64,000 bases of DNA from Cohaesibacter sp. (GTDB lineage Bacteria > Pseudomonadota > Alphaproteobacteria > Rhizobiales > Cohaesibacteraceae), in NCBI GenBank assembly GCA_025210795.1, contig JAOAQZ010000031.1:1-64000 (forward strand). Direction: 5' to 3'. The notes below the pieces were generated by a model. The model was not told the DNA's origin, ran no database searches, and was given only the letters and a program-made list of their open reading frames with translations. Both the position numbers and the translations under genes were made by a program. This document shows, in pieces, positions 53,340 through 62,974 of the stretch. Positions within the stretch are counted from its first letter, which is position 1. The number at the start of each line of letters is the position of its first letter.

Positions 53340-54047
53340 TTACAAATAGCCGGACCGGTTGGCCAGAATGCGAATGAACATAGCCGCAATATTGATGGAC
53401 ATGGCCAGAAGAAGCAAAATGATCCCAAGCCCCAGCGCCAAAGACAGATTGCCTTTGGATGTCTCAAGGGCAATGGCCGTTGTCATGACCCGCGTTAGAT
53501 GGTCAATATTGCCGCCAACAATCATCACCCCGCCAACCTCCGCAATTGCGCGGCCAAAGCCAGCAAGCAAAACAGTGATCAGGCGAAACCGCCCCTCATG
53601 CAATAAGGTCAGCATTTTCTGGTGGGCCGAGAGACCCAAAACCCGCAGCTGATCGGCATATTCCTCATCTAGAATTTCAAACAATTGCCGCGATAAGGCG
53701 GCAAGAATGGGAAAGACCACAAGGATCTGCACGATAATCATGGCCGATGGCGTATACAGAAGGCCCCAAACACCAAAAGGCCCGGCGCGGGAAAGCAGCA
53801 GATAAACGATCAGGCCCGCAACAACCGGTGGCAGGCCCATAAAGGCATTGAGAATTCCAATCACAATCATACGGCCCGGAAAGCGGGTGATAGCAAGCAC
53901 GCCGCCAAGCGGCAGAGCCAAAATACTGGCCAAACCCACAGCCGCAAGGCTGACCGTCAGCGACAGGCCGACGATCTCCATCAGATCAGCATCCCAGCTC
54001 AGGATAAGGGACAGGGCAACATCCAGCGCGTTCAAGAAATCAGGCAT
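53340..54047 (-). CDS. tupB: Tungstate ABC transporter permease TupB
   Basis: The 235-residue membrane subunit has five to six helices. The TupB pattern GLSLTVSLAAVGLASILALP and FMGLPPVVAGLIVYLLLSRAG is clear, followed by the EAA-type loop DEEYADQLRVLGLSAHQKML and GGVMIVGGNIDHLTRVMTTAI. It is the first gene of tupBCA. An alternative GTG start two codons upstream (54053) is in frame. Divergent from the AsmA-family gene across 230 bp, where no ModE-type site could be identified. Confidence 0.9.
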   Translation of the reverse strand: MPDFLNALDVALSLILSWDADLMEIVGLSLTVSLAAVGLASILALPLGGVLAITRFPGRMIVIGILNAFMGLPPVVAGLIVYLLLSRAGPFGVWGLLYTPSAMIIVQILVVFPILAALSRQLFEILDEEYADQLRVLGLSAHQKMLTLLHEGRFRLITVLLAGFGRAIAEVGGVMIVGGNIDHLTRVMTTAIALETSKGNLSLALGLGIILLLLAMSINIAAMFIRILANRSGYL

Positions 54048-54277
54048 AACCACAATCGAAAGGAAAATCTCTAACTCACTCTGCGAGCAGTCGGATATCT
54101 TTGACAGACTTAAAGGCCTAAAACAAGCATTGAGATGGGTATCAGAAGCCTTCAGTTTTCATTCAACCCACCATCGCCATAATAAAGCAATAAAGAGTAT
54201 GATGAGTTGAATGATTCGAGGTGCGCCTATCCTAAAAGCGACCCTTGAGCAAAAAGCGGCGATGAAGAGAGAGAAGC

Positions 54278-57200
54278 ATGCGCAAAATATTAATCAGTCT
54301 TGCCACACTCATCACCCTGATCCTTATCATCCTGCTTGTCGCACCGCTCTTTCTCTCAACGGATTTGCTCAAATCCCAGGTCCAGCAATTTGTCAAAGAC
54401 CAGTCGGGGATGACACTCGATATCCGAGGGCCCGTTAGTCTCTCACTTATTACCGGTCTTGATTTGTCGGCGCAGGATGTCTCCCTCACGGACCCGCAAG
54501 ACAATCCTTTATTTGATGTTGAAGAGCTAGATTTCTCGCTTGCCTTGTCTCCTCTTCTCTCTGGTCAGGCGGACATTCGCGCCATCACCCTGCATAAGCC
54601 AACCTTCACACTGGCGGCATCGACAGGCACCAAAAGTGCGGCTAGACAAGTTGGCGATGACCCAATCCGCGCCCTTGCCACTCAGGAAGCCCCACCAAGC
54701 CCAAGCGCCCCCCCCAAGGCAGAAGGCGGGGACATTGATTTATCGGCTCTTCATATCCAGCGCCTTTCCATGCGCGGTGCCCGCCTATTATCGCAAAAGC
54801 CTGACGGCAAGACAGAAATCCTCTTATCTGATCTCAATGCCGATCTCTCCATCCCCGACTTTAGCGGCCCTGCCACTCTAGAAGGATCTTTGTCTTTTCA
54901 AGGAACAAGCCAAAGCTTTACCGGCTCCATTGGTCATGCGGGCAATGCCATCAACGGAAAACCAACCTCTGTTAATCTGACACTGGCCAGCGACACCTAC
55001 CGCGCGCAACTGCGTGGCGATCTTGCCCATAAAAACAATCCACTCTTTGTTGCCAATGTGGGAATGGCCAGCGATAAGCTGCCCCAGCTTCTAGCATCCT
55101 TCAATGTTGCGCCCTCTCCCGTTGGGGCCCAAAATCTCTCGGCGCAAGCATCACTGATTGTGGGACAAGAGGAAGTGCAGCTGCGCTCCATTAAACTAAG
55201 TCTTGATGACCAGAGCCTCTCAGCAGCTGCGCGGATTTTCACCGGCCCCACCCTTGAAAAGCCGCTCATACGCCTTGCCATTGATGCCGGCACGCTCAAT
55301 CTTGATCGCCTGCTTGCCCAACCAGTGGCATCGGGCGAGCAAGCACAGACCCAGAGTGCTGGGGATGCGGGCAACGCAAGCACCGCCCAAAGCCCAAAAG
55401 CGCCAAGCAGTCCGCCAGATCTCTCTGCGCTCAACAGCTTTAACGCCACCCTTGATTTTCGGGCCCAAAAGCTCATCACCCAAGGGATTTCCATCTCAAG
55501 GCCCAAATTGCTAGCCAATTTGATTGAGGGACAATTGGATGCCTCCCTCAAACATGCCGCCATTGCAAAGGGAACTGTGCGAGCCAATCTCTCGGGCGAT
55601 CTGGCCAATGCGCTTTGGTCAGGGGCGCTCAAAGCAGACAAGCTGGATCTGGAACAAGTAGCCCTTACCGCCAATCAGAAAAGTCCCGCAAGCGGCATGA
55701 TCTCAGCCGATCTATCCTTTGCCGCACGGGGACTGGACGCACAAACCATCCAGCAAAATGGCAATATCGCGGGCAGCATTTCCTTAAGCAAGGGCAGTTT
55801 CTCAAGTCCGGCCCTTCAGGCTGCCATTGCCAATCGCGACAGTGGCACCCTTAGCAATATCAATGTCACAGCCAAGCTGAACGGGCTGGACAAACCCATG
55901 ACGCTGACCGGCAGTATGGGCTGGAATGGCGAAACCATCCGCTATGACAGCCAGATAGGTCTGGCCGAGGCGCTGGCTGGGCGATCCATTCCCGCTAGCC
56001 TGACTATGAAGGCCCGCCCCTTGACCGCGAGCCTGTCCGGGCGCTTCTCTCCGGCCCAAATCACGCTCAATGGCAGCCAGATTGCAATCTCCGCTCCCTC
56101 TAGCAGAGCGCTTCTGGCTTGGCTTGGGCAAGAGGTCGGCAAGGGCACGCCCAATATGCCCATTGCCTTGCGCTCCAATCTGGCGCTAAGCCCACAAAAG
56201 ACCAGCCTTGATAAGCTCAGCCTGACCATGGGACCATCCAAGGGCACAGGCACTTTGTCTGTCACGACTTCGGGCAAACCTTATATCAATGCCAATCTGG
56301 CGTTTAACAAGCTGGATGTGACACCCTTTTTGGGGGATGGCAACGCAAAGGGACGCTCCGGCAGCGCCCAATCGGGAAAAGGCTCGACGACAAAATCGTC
56401 ACCTCAGGGGGGCTGGGATAAGTCACCCATTGATTTCTCAGGCCTTAATGCCATCGATGCCGATATCAAACTCTCAACCAAATCTCTGGTTGCACGCGAT
56501 ATCGTGACCGGACAAGTCAGCCTCACCACCAAGCTTAAATCCGGTGCCCTTAATGCCAGCCTTGATCAGCTCTCGCTCTATCAGGGGCAAGGCACGGGCG
56601 GTATCAGCATCGACGGGCGCGGCAAGCAGGCCAAGGTTGGCGCAAATTTCTCCCTCTCCAACATGCAAATGGCCCATTTCCTGCGCGATGCTGTGGGCCT
56701 TAAAGCCCTGAGCGGTCGCGGCGGCATCCGCTTTGACCTTGCCAGCACCGGAGCAAGTCAGGCCGCTTTAGTCAGCAATCTGGGCGGCAGCAGCAATCTG
56801 GAAATTCGCGACGGGCAAATCAGGGGGATCAATATCCCGCAAATGCTGCGCTCCCTTCAAGGCAATATCCTTGATGGCTGGGCCTCATCCCCGAGCCAGT
56901 CCACGGACTTTAGCTCCCTTACAGCCAGCTTTGCGATTGTCTCGGGTATCGTCACCAATAATGATTTGCAAATGCTCGGTCCCCTTGTGCGCTTGACCGG
57001 TGCCGGGCAGATCGACTTGCCCAACCAGCGCATCAATTATAAGGCCACCCCCAAACTGGTCACCAAGCTACGCGGCCAGGGCGGTTTGGTCGATGCCAAC
57101 GGCATCCCCATTCCCATTATCATCAAAGGCAAATTGGCAAAACCGCGCATCTATCCTGATATTCCCGGCATTTTGGAAAATCCGCAAGCCATCCTGCAAG

Positions 57201-57448
57201 GGCTGCGCAATCTGGGCGGCGCTGGCAAGACAACAGCCAAGGGCTTAGAAAAACTGGATAAAAACATTACTAAAGAGCTGGACAAGCAATCCAAAAAGCT
57301 TGGCATTGATCTCAACCAGATCCTGCGGCCCAACCAAAAAGCCAATCCCCAAGGCCAGCCCCAACAGGGTCAACCTCAACAACAGAAGCCGCAAAATCTG
57401 GAGCAGCAGCTCTTTAACAATATCACCAAAGGGCTGTTTGGAAATTAA
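54278..57448 (+). CDS. Large AsmA-family envelope protein
   Basis: The 1056-residue protein has one N-terminal membrane anchor (about 5-25) and a very long periplasmic part. AsmA proteins are proposed to form beta-groove conduits for lipid transfer to the outer membrane. The N-terminal AsmA domain starts FVKDQSGMTLDIRGPVSLSL. The C-terminal AsmA_2 domain near 790-900 includes LSGRGGIRFDLASTGASQAA and EIRDGQIRGINIPQML. Low-complexity Ser/Pro/Ala segments (about 125-150 and 345-375) interrupt the repeats. The tail is Gln/Pro-rich (about 1015-1042). A strong hairpin follows the stop. Confidence 0.9.
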   Translation: MRKILISLATLITLILIILLVAPLFLSTDLLKSQVQQFVKDQSGMTLDIRGPVSLSLITGLDLSAQDVSLTDPQDNPLFDVEELDFSLALSPLLSGQADIRAITLHKPTFTLAASTGTKSAARQVGDDPIRALATQEAPPSPSAPPKAEGGDIDLSALHIQRLSMRGARLLSQKPDGKTEILLSDLNADLSIPDFSGPATLEGSLSFQGTSQSFTGSIGHAGNAINGKPTSVNLTLASDTYRAQLRGDLAHKNNPLFVANVGMASDKLPQLLASFNVAPSPVGAQNLSAQASLIVGQEEVQLRSIKLSLDDQSLSAAARIFTGPTLEKPLIRLAIDAGTLNLDRLLAQPVASGEQAQTQSAGDAGNASTAQSPKAPSSPPDLSALNSFNATLDFRAQKLITQGISISRPKLLANLIEGQLDASLKHAAIAKGTVRANLSGDLANALWSGALKADKLDLEQVALTANQKSPASGMISADLSFAARGLDAQTIQQNGNIAGSISLSKGSFSSPALQAAIANRDSGTLSNINVTAKLNGLDKPMTLTGSMGWNGETIRYDSQIGLAEALAGRSIPASLTMKARPLTASLSGRFSPAQITLNGSQIAISAPSSRALLAWLGQEVGKGTPNMPIALRSNLALSPQKTSLDKLSLTMGPSKGTGTLSVTTSGKPYINANLAFNKLDVTPFLGDGNAKGRSGSAQSGKGSTTKSSPQGGWDKSPIDFSGLNAIDADIKLSTKSLVARDIVTGQVSLTTKLKSGALNASLDQLSLYQGQGTGGISIDGRGKQAKVGANFSLSNMQMAHFLRDAVGLKALSGRGGIRFDLASTGASQAALVSNLGGSSNLEIRDGQIRGINIPQMLRSLQGNILDGWASSPSQSTDFSSLTASFAIVSGIVTNNDLQMLGPLVRLTGAGQIDLPNQRINYKATPKLVTKLRGQGGLVDANGIPIPIIIKGKLAKPRIYPDIPGILENPQAILQGLRNLGGAGKTTAKGLEKLDKNITKELDKQSKKLGIDLNQILRPNQKANPQGQPQQGQPQQQKPQNLEQQLFNNITKGLFGN

Positions 57449-57476
57449 GGCTTGGAAGGCAGCCGCACCAAAGGCA

Positions 57477-57498
57477 GGCGGGAGCCTCAGCTCCCGCC
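57477..57498 (+). terminator. GC-rich hairpin after the AsmA-family gene
   Basis: GGCGGGAG (57477-57484) pairs perfectly with CTCCCGCC (57491-57498) around a 6-nt loop. There is no T-run, so it may be a processing or stability stem instead of a true intrinsic terminator. Confidence 0.6.
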
Positions 57499-57642
57499 CG
57501 AACGGGTGCCGTCACCTATCAATTTGCACAACAAGCCCTCACAAAGTGCCAATTTTCTATAAAATTATATAGGGTTTGCTGCCTTCACCTTGAAAGTATG
57601 AGCCGCTCTAATAAGGAAAGACCCTTATTGGAGAAAAGAGAT

Positions 57643-58587
57643 ATGGCACCCATCACGCAAGAAATTGGCCTTCTAGGCGCCCCCCTTGAAGAGGGAACCC
57701 ACGAAAAAGGCTGTCTGATGGGGCCCGATGCCTTACGAACAGCAGGCCTGTCACAAACACTGGAAAGCCTAGGTTTTGCCGTCATTGACCATGGCAATCT
57801 GCACCCTGCCGCTTTAGCAGAACCGGTGTCTCTTCATGGCAATGCGCTCAATGCCTCTTCCATTGCCGCCTGGACCCGCAGCCTTGCTGCAAAGGGATAT
57901 GACATGGCAAAAGCAGGGCAGTTTCCCCTCTTTATGGGCGGGGATCACGCCCTCTCCATGGGCTCAATTGCCGGTGTCGCCCGCCACGCAAATGAGCTGG
58001 AGCGCGAGCTTTTCATCCTCTGGCTCGATGCCCATCCTGATTTCAACACCCCTCATACCTCCCTGTCGGGCAATATGCATGGCATGTCCGTTGCCGCCCT
58101 TTGCGGGCTTGATGGCCTTGATCCTTTGTTTAAACCTCGCCTTCAGTCCCCCATCAATCCAGCCAATGTGCATATGATCGGTATTCGCAGTGTGGATCCC
58201 CAAGAACGGGAGCTGCTTAAACATCATGGGATACATGTCAATGATATGCGGATCATTGATGAAATCGGCGTCATCAAGCCCTTGCAGGCCCTACTGGATG
58301 AAGTCACAAAACGCAATGGCCTCCTCCATGTCAGCCTTGATGTCGATTTTCTTGATCCCTTCATTGCACCCGCAGTTGGCACCACCGTGCCGGGGGGCGC
58401 GACCTTCCGCGAGGCCCATTTGATCATGGAATTGCTCCATGAAAGCAAACGGGTCACCTCGCTTGATCTGGTCGAACTCAATCCCTTTCTTGACGAGCGG
58501 GGCAAAACGGCTGAATTGCTAACCGACCTTACCGCCTCTCTCTTTGGCCGCAAGATTTTCGATCGCCCCACCCGGCATCATCGCTAA
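57643..58587 (+). CDS. rocF: Arginase (ureohydrolase family)
   Basis: The 314-residue manganese enzyme hydrolyses arginine to ornithine and urea; agmatinase-like activity cannot be excluded, but the start GLLGAPLEEGTHEKGCLMGP favours arginase. Mn ligands are in GGDHALSMG (His), LDAHPDFNTP (Asp, His, Asp) and SLDVDFLDPF (Asp, Asp). DLVELNP carries the conserved Glu. I choose ATG 57643 with GGAGA before it; ATG 57598 would add 15 residues. The stop lies 4 bp from that of the convergent mdeB. Confidence 0.9.
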   Translation: MAPITQEIGLLGAPLEEGTHEKGCLMGPDALRTAGLSQTLESLGFAVIDHGNLHPAALAEPVSLHGNALNASSIAAWTRSLAAKGYDMAKAGQFPLFMGGDHALSMGSIAGVARHANELERELFILWLDAHPDFNTPHTSLSGNMHGMSVAALCGLDGLDPLFKPRLQSPINPANVHMIGIRSVDPQERELLKHHGIHVNDMRIIDEIGVIKPLQALLDEVTKRNGLLHVSLDVDFLDPFIAPAVGTTVPGGATFREAHLIMELLHESKRVTSLDLVELNPFLDERGKTAELLTDLTASLFGRKIFDRPTRHHR

Positions 58588-58591
58588 GCCG

Positions 58592-60976
58592 TTACCGGCG
58601 CAGGGCAATCGGCCGCCCAAGCGACAGAGCATCAGCTGCCGCGACAATAGCATCTGCATCAATGGCATAATGATCATAGAGATCATCAATGGTGCCCGTC
58701 TGGCCAAAATGCTCAACACCAAGCGGCACCACCCGATGGCCACCGACCCCGCCAAGCCAAGCCAATGTGGCCGGATGTCCATCGAGAACAGTGATGACAA
58801 TGCAATCGCGCGGAAGTGCGCCCATAAGCCGCTCGACCTGACTAAGCGCGTCCACATCACCGCGATGGCGTGCGCGCTTGGCCGCGGTCCAGCCAGCATT
58901 CAGCCGGTCAGCCGAGGTAACGGCCAAAACGCCAATATCTCGCCGGTCATTGCCAATCCGCCCTGCGGCCTCAATCACTTCAGGTGCTACACAGCCCTGA
59001 TAGGCAATCACCACTTCCGCATTGGGTCCCGGTTCTCGCAGCCAATAGCCCCCGTCAATCACGCCTTGGCGGAAGGCGGCATCGTCGCGCGGCATGGGCT
59101 GCTCAATGGGACGGGTAGAGAGACGCAGATAAACAGAGCCGCCGGTCTCATCACGCAGCCATGTGCGCTCATCGGGCTGGCCTTCCCCATCGCGCTGCAT
59201 ATAGTCAAAGCTCCAGTCCATGATCACGCCAAGCTCATCAAGATAGGCAGGCTCAAATGCGGCAAGGCCATCTTGGCTGATCCCCACAAGCGGCGTGCCA
59301 ATGGATTGGTGTGCCCCGCCTTCGGGGGCCAAAGTCACGCCGGACGGCGTGCCAACAATCATGAAGCGGCTATCCATATAACAGGCATAATTGAGCGCAT
59401 CCGCCCCGCGCATGACAAAGGGATCATAGACCGTACCGATGGGCAAAAGCCGCTCCCCAAAGAGCGAATGGGACAAACCCGCCGCACCCAGCATCAAAAA
59501 GAGGTTCATCTCGGCAATGCCAAGCTCAATATGCTGGCCGGAAGGGGAGAAAGCCCATTTCTGCGCTGACGGGATCAGCTCCTCACGAAAGGTGTCGCTT
59601 TGAACATCGCGGGCAAACAGGCCCTTTTTATTGACCCATCCCCCAAGATTGGTGGAGACGGTCACATCAGGTGAAGTGGTGACGATCCGGTCAGCCAAAG
59701 GGGATTTGGATTTTGCGATCTCATCAAGAATCTTGCCAAAACCGGCCTGTGTGGATTGCATCTTGTCATCAAGCAAAACCGGCCCGATGCCCGCAATTGT
59801 CTCGGCCTTATAACGGCGCGGATAGACAGAGAAAAACGGCACTTTGGCAAGGGAAGAGCGGAAAGCGGCCTCATCGGCAATGCCTGCAAGAGGCTCCCAT
59901 TCTTCGCCCTCTTTGATCCCCATATGAGCCTGAAACTCGGCCATTTGCGCCTTGGTCATCAGGCCCGCATGATTGTCCTTATGCCCGGCAAGCGGCGTGC
60001 CCCAACCCTTGATGGTATAGGCCAAAAACACCGTTGGTTGATCATCTTGAATAGAAGCAAAGGCATCTGACAGACTGGCAAGGCATTGCCCGCCCAGATT
60101 ATTCATCAGATCAGACAGCTCTTCATCGCTTCGCCGCTCAAGAAGAGCACATACATCCCCCTGATCACCAAGATCATCCAAAAGGCGCTTGCGCCACGCA
60201 GCGCCCCCTTGGAAAGTAAGAGCGGAATATAATTGGTTGGGACAGGTATCAATCCACTGGCGAAGCGCCTCGCCCCCCGGCTCGGTAAAGGCCGCTTGCT
60301 GCAGCACCCCATATTTGAGCGTCACCACCCGCCAGCCAAAGGTTGAGAAAATACCCTCGATACGCTGCCAAAGGCCTTCGCGCACAACCCCGTCCAGGCT
60401 CTGGCGGTTATAATCAATCACCCACCAGACATTGCGCAAATCATGTTTCCAGCCTTCCTGCAAACATTCATAGATATTGCCCTCATCCAGCTCGGCATCG
60501 CCTATTAGCGAAATCATCCGCCCTTCTTGTTGGCCCATTTCTTTGAAACTGGCCCAATCCTTGGCGCGAAGATAATCTTGCGTAAGGGAGGCAAAAGCAG
60601 AAATCGCAACGCCGAGACCGACCGAACCAGTTGAAAAATCAACATCATCCTTGTCTTTGGTGCGAGAGGGATAAGATTGGACGCCGCCATAACCGCGAAA
60701 ATTCTCAAGCTGGTCTTTGGATAGGTGCCCCATCAAATAGTGCATGGCATGGAAAACCGGAGAGGCATGGGGCTTGACCGCAACCCGGTCTTGCGGCTTA
60801 AGGATGTTGAAATAGAGCGCGGTCAGGATAGATGTCATCGACGCGCAAGAGGCCTGATGCCCCCCAACCTTGACGTCCCCTTCTTGCTTGTCACGCAGAT
60901 GGTTGGCATGATGCACAATATAGGCTGAAAGCCAGAGCAATCTTTGTTCAACCTGCTTCAGACTTTTAAGATCCAT
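58592..60976 (-). CDS. mdeB: AceE-like 2-oxoacid dehydrogenase E1 (MdeB, 2-oxobutyrate)
   Basis: The 794-residue protein is a homodimeric pyruvate-dehydrogenase E1 relative (AceE type; transketolase-like fold) using thiamine diphosphate. The ThDP motif is GDAELDEGNIYECLQEGW, and HASPVFHAMHYLMG is a family block. In Pseudomonas putida MdeB, encoded beside methionine gamma-lyase, acts on 2-oxobutyrate, the product of that lyase; the identical context here supports that role. GGAGG precedes ATG 60976. E2 and E3 partners are absent from the window and must come from elsewhere. Confidence 0.85.
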   Translation of the reverse strand: MDLKSLKQVEQRLLWLSAYIVHHANHLRDKQEGDVKVGGHQASCASMTSILTALYFNILKPQDRVAVKPHASPVFHAMHYLMGHLSKDQLENFRGYGGVQSYPSRTKDKDDVDFSTGSVGLGVAISAFASLTQDYLRAKDWASFKEMGQQEGRMISLIGDAELDEGNIYECLQEGWKHDLRNVWWVIDYNRQSLDGVVREGLWQRIEGIFSTFGWRVVTLKYGVLQQAAFTEPGGEALRQWIDTCPNQLYSALTFQGGAAWRKRLLDDLGDQGDVCALLERRSDEELSDLMNNLGGQCLASLSDAFASIQDDQPTVFLAYTIKGWGTPLAGHKDNHAGLMTKAQMAEFQAHMGIKEGEEWEPLAGIADEAAFRSSLAKVPFFSVYPRRYKAETIAGIGPVLLDDKMQSTQAGFGKILDEIAKSKSPLADRIVTTSPDVTVSTNLGGWVNKKGLFARDVQSDTFREELIPSAQKWAFSPSGQHIELGIAEMNLFLMLGAAGLSHSLFGERLLPIGTVYDPFVMRGADALNYACYMDSRFMIVGTPSGVTLAPEGGAHQSIGTPLVGISQDGLAAFEPAYLDELGVIMDWSFDYMQRDGEGQPDERTWLRDETGGSVYLRLSTRPIEQPMPRDDAAFRQGVIDGGYWLREPGPNAEVVIAYQGCVAPEVIEAAGRIGNDRRDIGVLAVTSADRLNAGWTAAKRARHRGDVDALSQVERLMGALPRDCIVITVLDGHPATLAWLGGVGGHRVVPLGVEHFGQTGTIDDLYDHYAIDADAIVAAADALSLGRPIALRR

Positions 60977-61048
60977 CTCATCCTCCCCGAATGGCAAGGC
61001 CCATAGGGCCCGCCATAATGTTAGCCTATCACCAAACTTGTAAGATCA

Positions 61049-62296
61049 TTAGTCGATCGATGCATCCAGAGCCTGAATGAGATCGGCCTTGATATCTTCA
61101 AGCGTCTCCAGCCCCACAGACAGACGGATCAAACCTTCAGAAATGCCGTGAGCTGCCCGTTCTTCCTCACTATAGGTGGAATGGGTCATGCTGGCAGGAT
61201 GCTGGATCAGGGTTTCTGCGTCCCCTAGGCTTACCGCGCGCTGGATCATTTCAAGGCGGTTCATCACCTTGATACCGGCAGCACAGCCACCTTTCACCTC
61301 AAAGGCAATCATGCCGCCACTCATTGCCATTTGTTTTTTGGCAAGATCGTAATGAGCAAAGCTCTCAAGGCCGGGATAATACACCACATCAACCGCCGGA
61401 TGCGCTTCCAGCATCTCGGCAATGGCTTGCGCCGAAGAGCAATGGCGCTCAAGACGCAGCTCAAGGGTCTTGAGCCCGCGCATGATAAGCATTGCCGTCA
61501 TTGGGGCCATAACCGCACCGGTCATGTCTTTAAGGCCAACAAGGCGCATTTCCGTCATGTCTTCAAGGCTGCCAACAGCAAGCCCGGCAATCAGGTCCCC
61601 ATGACCGCCAAGATATTTGGTAGCCGAATGCACCACTATATCTGCGCCCAGCTCCAGCGGACGGGTCAAAACAGGGGTCGCATAGGTATTGTCAACAATC
61701 ACGCGCGCACCGACCTTGTGGGCGATAGCGCTTACAGCTTCGATATCCACCAGCCGCATATTGGGATTGGCCGGTGTTTCAAAATAGACAATCTTGGTTT
61801 TGTCCGAGATGGCCTCAGCCACTTTTTGCGGATCTGTCATATCAACATGGTTGACGGTGATATCAAATTTCGACAAACCATGCTGCATGAAGGCAAAGGT
61901 ACAGCCATAAAGGGTTTTATCGGTGATAATCTCGTCACCGGGCGAGAGGAATGTCCAGCAAGCTGCCGTGATGGCCCCCATGCCAGAGGCAAAGGCAAGC
62001 CCGGCTTCCGCCCCTTCAAGGGAGGCAATGCGCCGCTCCAAAAGATCTGTGGTCGGGGTATTGATCCGGGTATAGATATAACCTTCGCGCTCACCGGCAA
62101 ACATCTCGCCACCAACCTCGGCAGTTTCAAAGGCAAAGGTAGAGGTAAAATGCACCGGCGGCGTCAGCGCCCCGCCTTCATCTTGCGGATTATAGCCAAA
62201 GTGAATGGCGCGGCTGGCAAAGCCTTTGCCGCTTTCATGGCTGTTCGCCTCACCTGTCTGTGCGTCGCCCTGTGTCAAAAAATCAATCTGATCCAT
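61049..62296 (-). CDS. mdeA: Methionine gamma-lyase
   Basis: MdeA cleaves methionine to methanethiol, ammonia and 2-oxobutyrate. The 415-residue Cys/Met-metabolism PLP enzyme (ATG 62296) has the PLP Lys in VVHSATKYLGGHGD. The cysteine characteristic of methionine gamma-lyases is present in LYGCTFAFMQHG. YTRINTPTTDLLE and AVSLGDAETLIQHPASMTHST are also typical. It is the first gene of mdeA-mdeB, divergent from mdeR. Cystathionine gamma-lyase is the main alternative but lacks that Cys. Confidence 0.92.
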   Translation of the reverse strand: MDQIDFLTQGDAQTGEANSHESGKGFASRAIHFGYNPQDEGGALTPPVHFTSTFAFETAEVGGEMFAGEREGYIYTRINTPTTDLLERRIASLEGAEAGLAFASGMGAITAACWTFLSPGDEIITDKTLYGCTFAFMQHGLSKFDITVNHVDMTDPQKVAEAISDKTKIVYFETPANPNMRLVDIEAVSAIAHKVGARVIVDNTYATPVLTRPLELGADIVVHSATKYLGGHGDLIAGLAVGSLEDMTEMRLVGLKDMTGAVMAPMTAMLIMRGLKTLELRLERHCSSAQAIAEMLEAHPAVDVVYYPGLESFAHYDLAKKQMAMSGGMIAFEVKGGCAAGIKVMNRLEMIQRAVSLGDAETLIQHPASMTHSTYSEEERAAHGISEGLIRLSVGLETLEDIKADLIQALDASID

Positions 62297-62421
62297 AATC
62301 AAGTCCTCCGGTGATCCTCTTGCGGCTTTCCTCTTGCAGCGCAAGTCATCTTTCCATTAGAATATGCCAATAAAGGCGCTATTTGCTGTCTTTTTTAGCC
62401 AACAAAACCATTCAGATTGGC

Positions 62422-62438
62422 AGATATTGCCAATATCT
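62422..62438. promoter_or_regulatory. Perfect 17-bp palindrome between mdeA and mdeR
   Basis: AGATATTG (62422-62429) and CAATATCT (62431-62438) are exact inverted repeats around a single C, 14 bp before the mdeR ATG. A related TATGCCAATA lies at 62364-62373 nearer mdeA. These are good candidates for MdeR binding sites. Confidence 0.65.
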
Positions 62439-62451
62439 AGAAAATAGAGCC

Positions 62452-62907
62452 ATGGATAGAATTGATCGTCACATTCTTCGCGAATTACAGGCCCATGGAC
62501 GCCTGACCAATAATGAGCTGGCAGAGCGGGTCAATCTCTCCCCCTCCCCATGCCTGCGCCGCATGCGCAATCTGGAAAAGAAAGGTGTGATCAAGGGTTA
62601 TACAGCCCAGATTGACCAAAAAGCCTATGGCTTGCCGATCACGGTTTTTGTTCATATTCGCCTTGATGAACATTCCACCGCTTCATCCAAAAAGTTCGAA
62701 GAAGCCATCAAACGGGTGGATGAGGTGTTGGACTGCTATCTGATGACCGGCAATTGCGATTATCTCTTGCGGGTTCTGGTAAAGGATCTGGAAGCCTATG
62801 AAGACTTTGTGCGCAATCGGCTCCATCCCATCCCCGGCATTGCCTCTATCGATACCAGTTTTGCCTTTGGCGTGATCAAACACTCCAAAATCTATCCTGA
62901 AATTTAA
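62452..62907 (+). CDS. mdeR: Lrp/AsnC-family regulator of methionine degradation
   Basis: The 151-residue protein has the Lrp-type HTH (about 5-55, DRHILRELQAHGRLTNNELA and LSPSPCLRRMRNLEKKGVI). The RAM domain (about 70-140) contains GNCDYLLRVLVKDLEAYEDF. In Pseudomonas putida mdeR is divergent from mdeAB and activates it in response to methionine; the same layout supports the name. The ribosome-binding site is weak. Ends at a shared terminator with uspA. Confidence 0.9.
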   Translation: MDRIDRHILRELQAHGRLTNNELAERVNLSPSPCLRRMRNLEKKGVIKGYTAQIDQKAYGLPITVFVHIRLDEHSTASSKKFEEAIKRVDEVLDCYLMTGNCDYLLRVLVKDLEAYEDFVRNRLHPIPGIASIDTSFAFGVIKHSKIYPEI

Positions 62908-62918
62908 GACCTCACGCA

Positions 62919-62948
62919 AAAAGGCCGCCCCAAAGGGAGCGGCCTTTT
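62919..62948. terminator. Bidirectional terminator between mdeR and uspA
   Basis: AAAAGGCCGC (62919-62928) and GCGGCCTTTT (62939-62948) form a 10-bp stem with a 10-nt loop, symmetrical A/T runs serving both convergent genes. Confidence 0.9.
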
Positions 62949-62974
62949 CGAAAATTCAACTCGGCATCAGGAAC

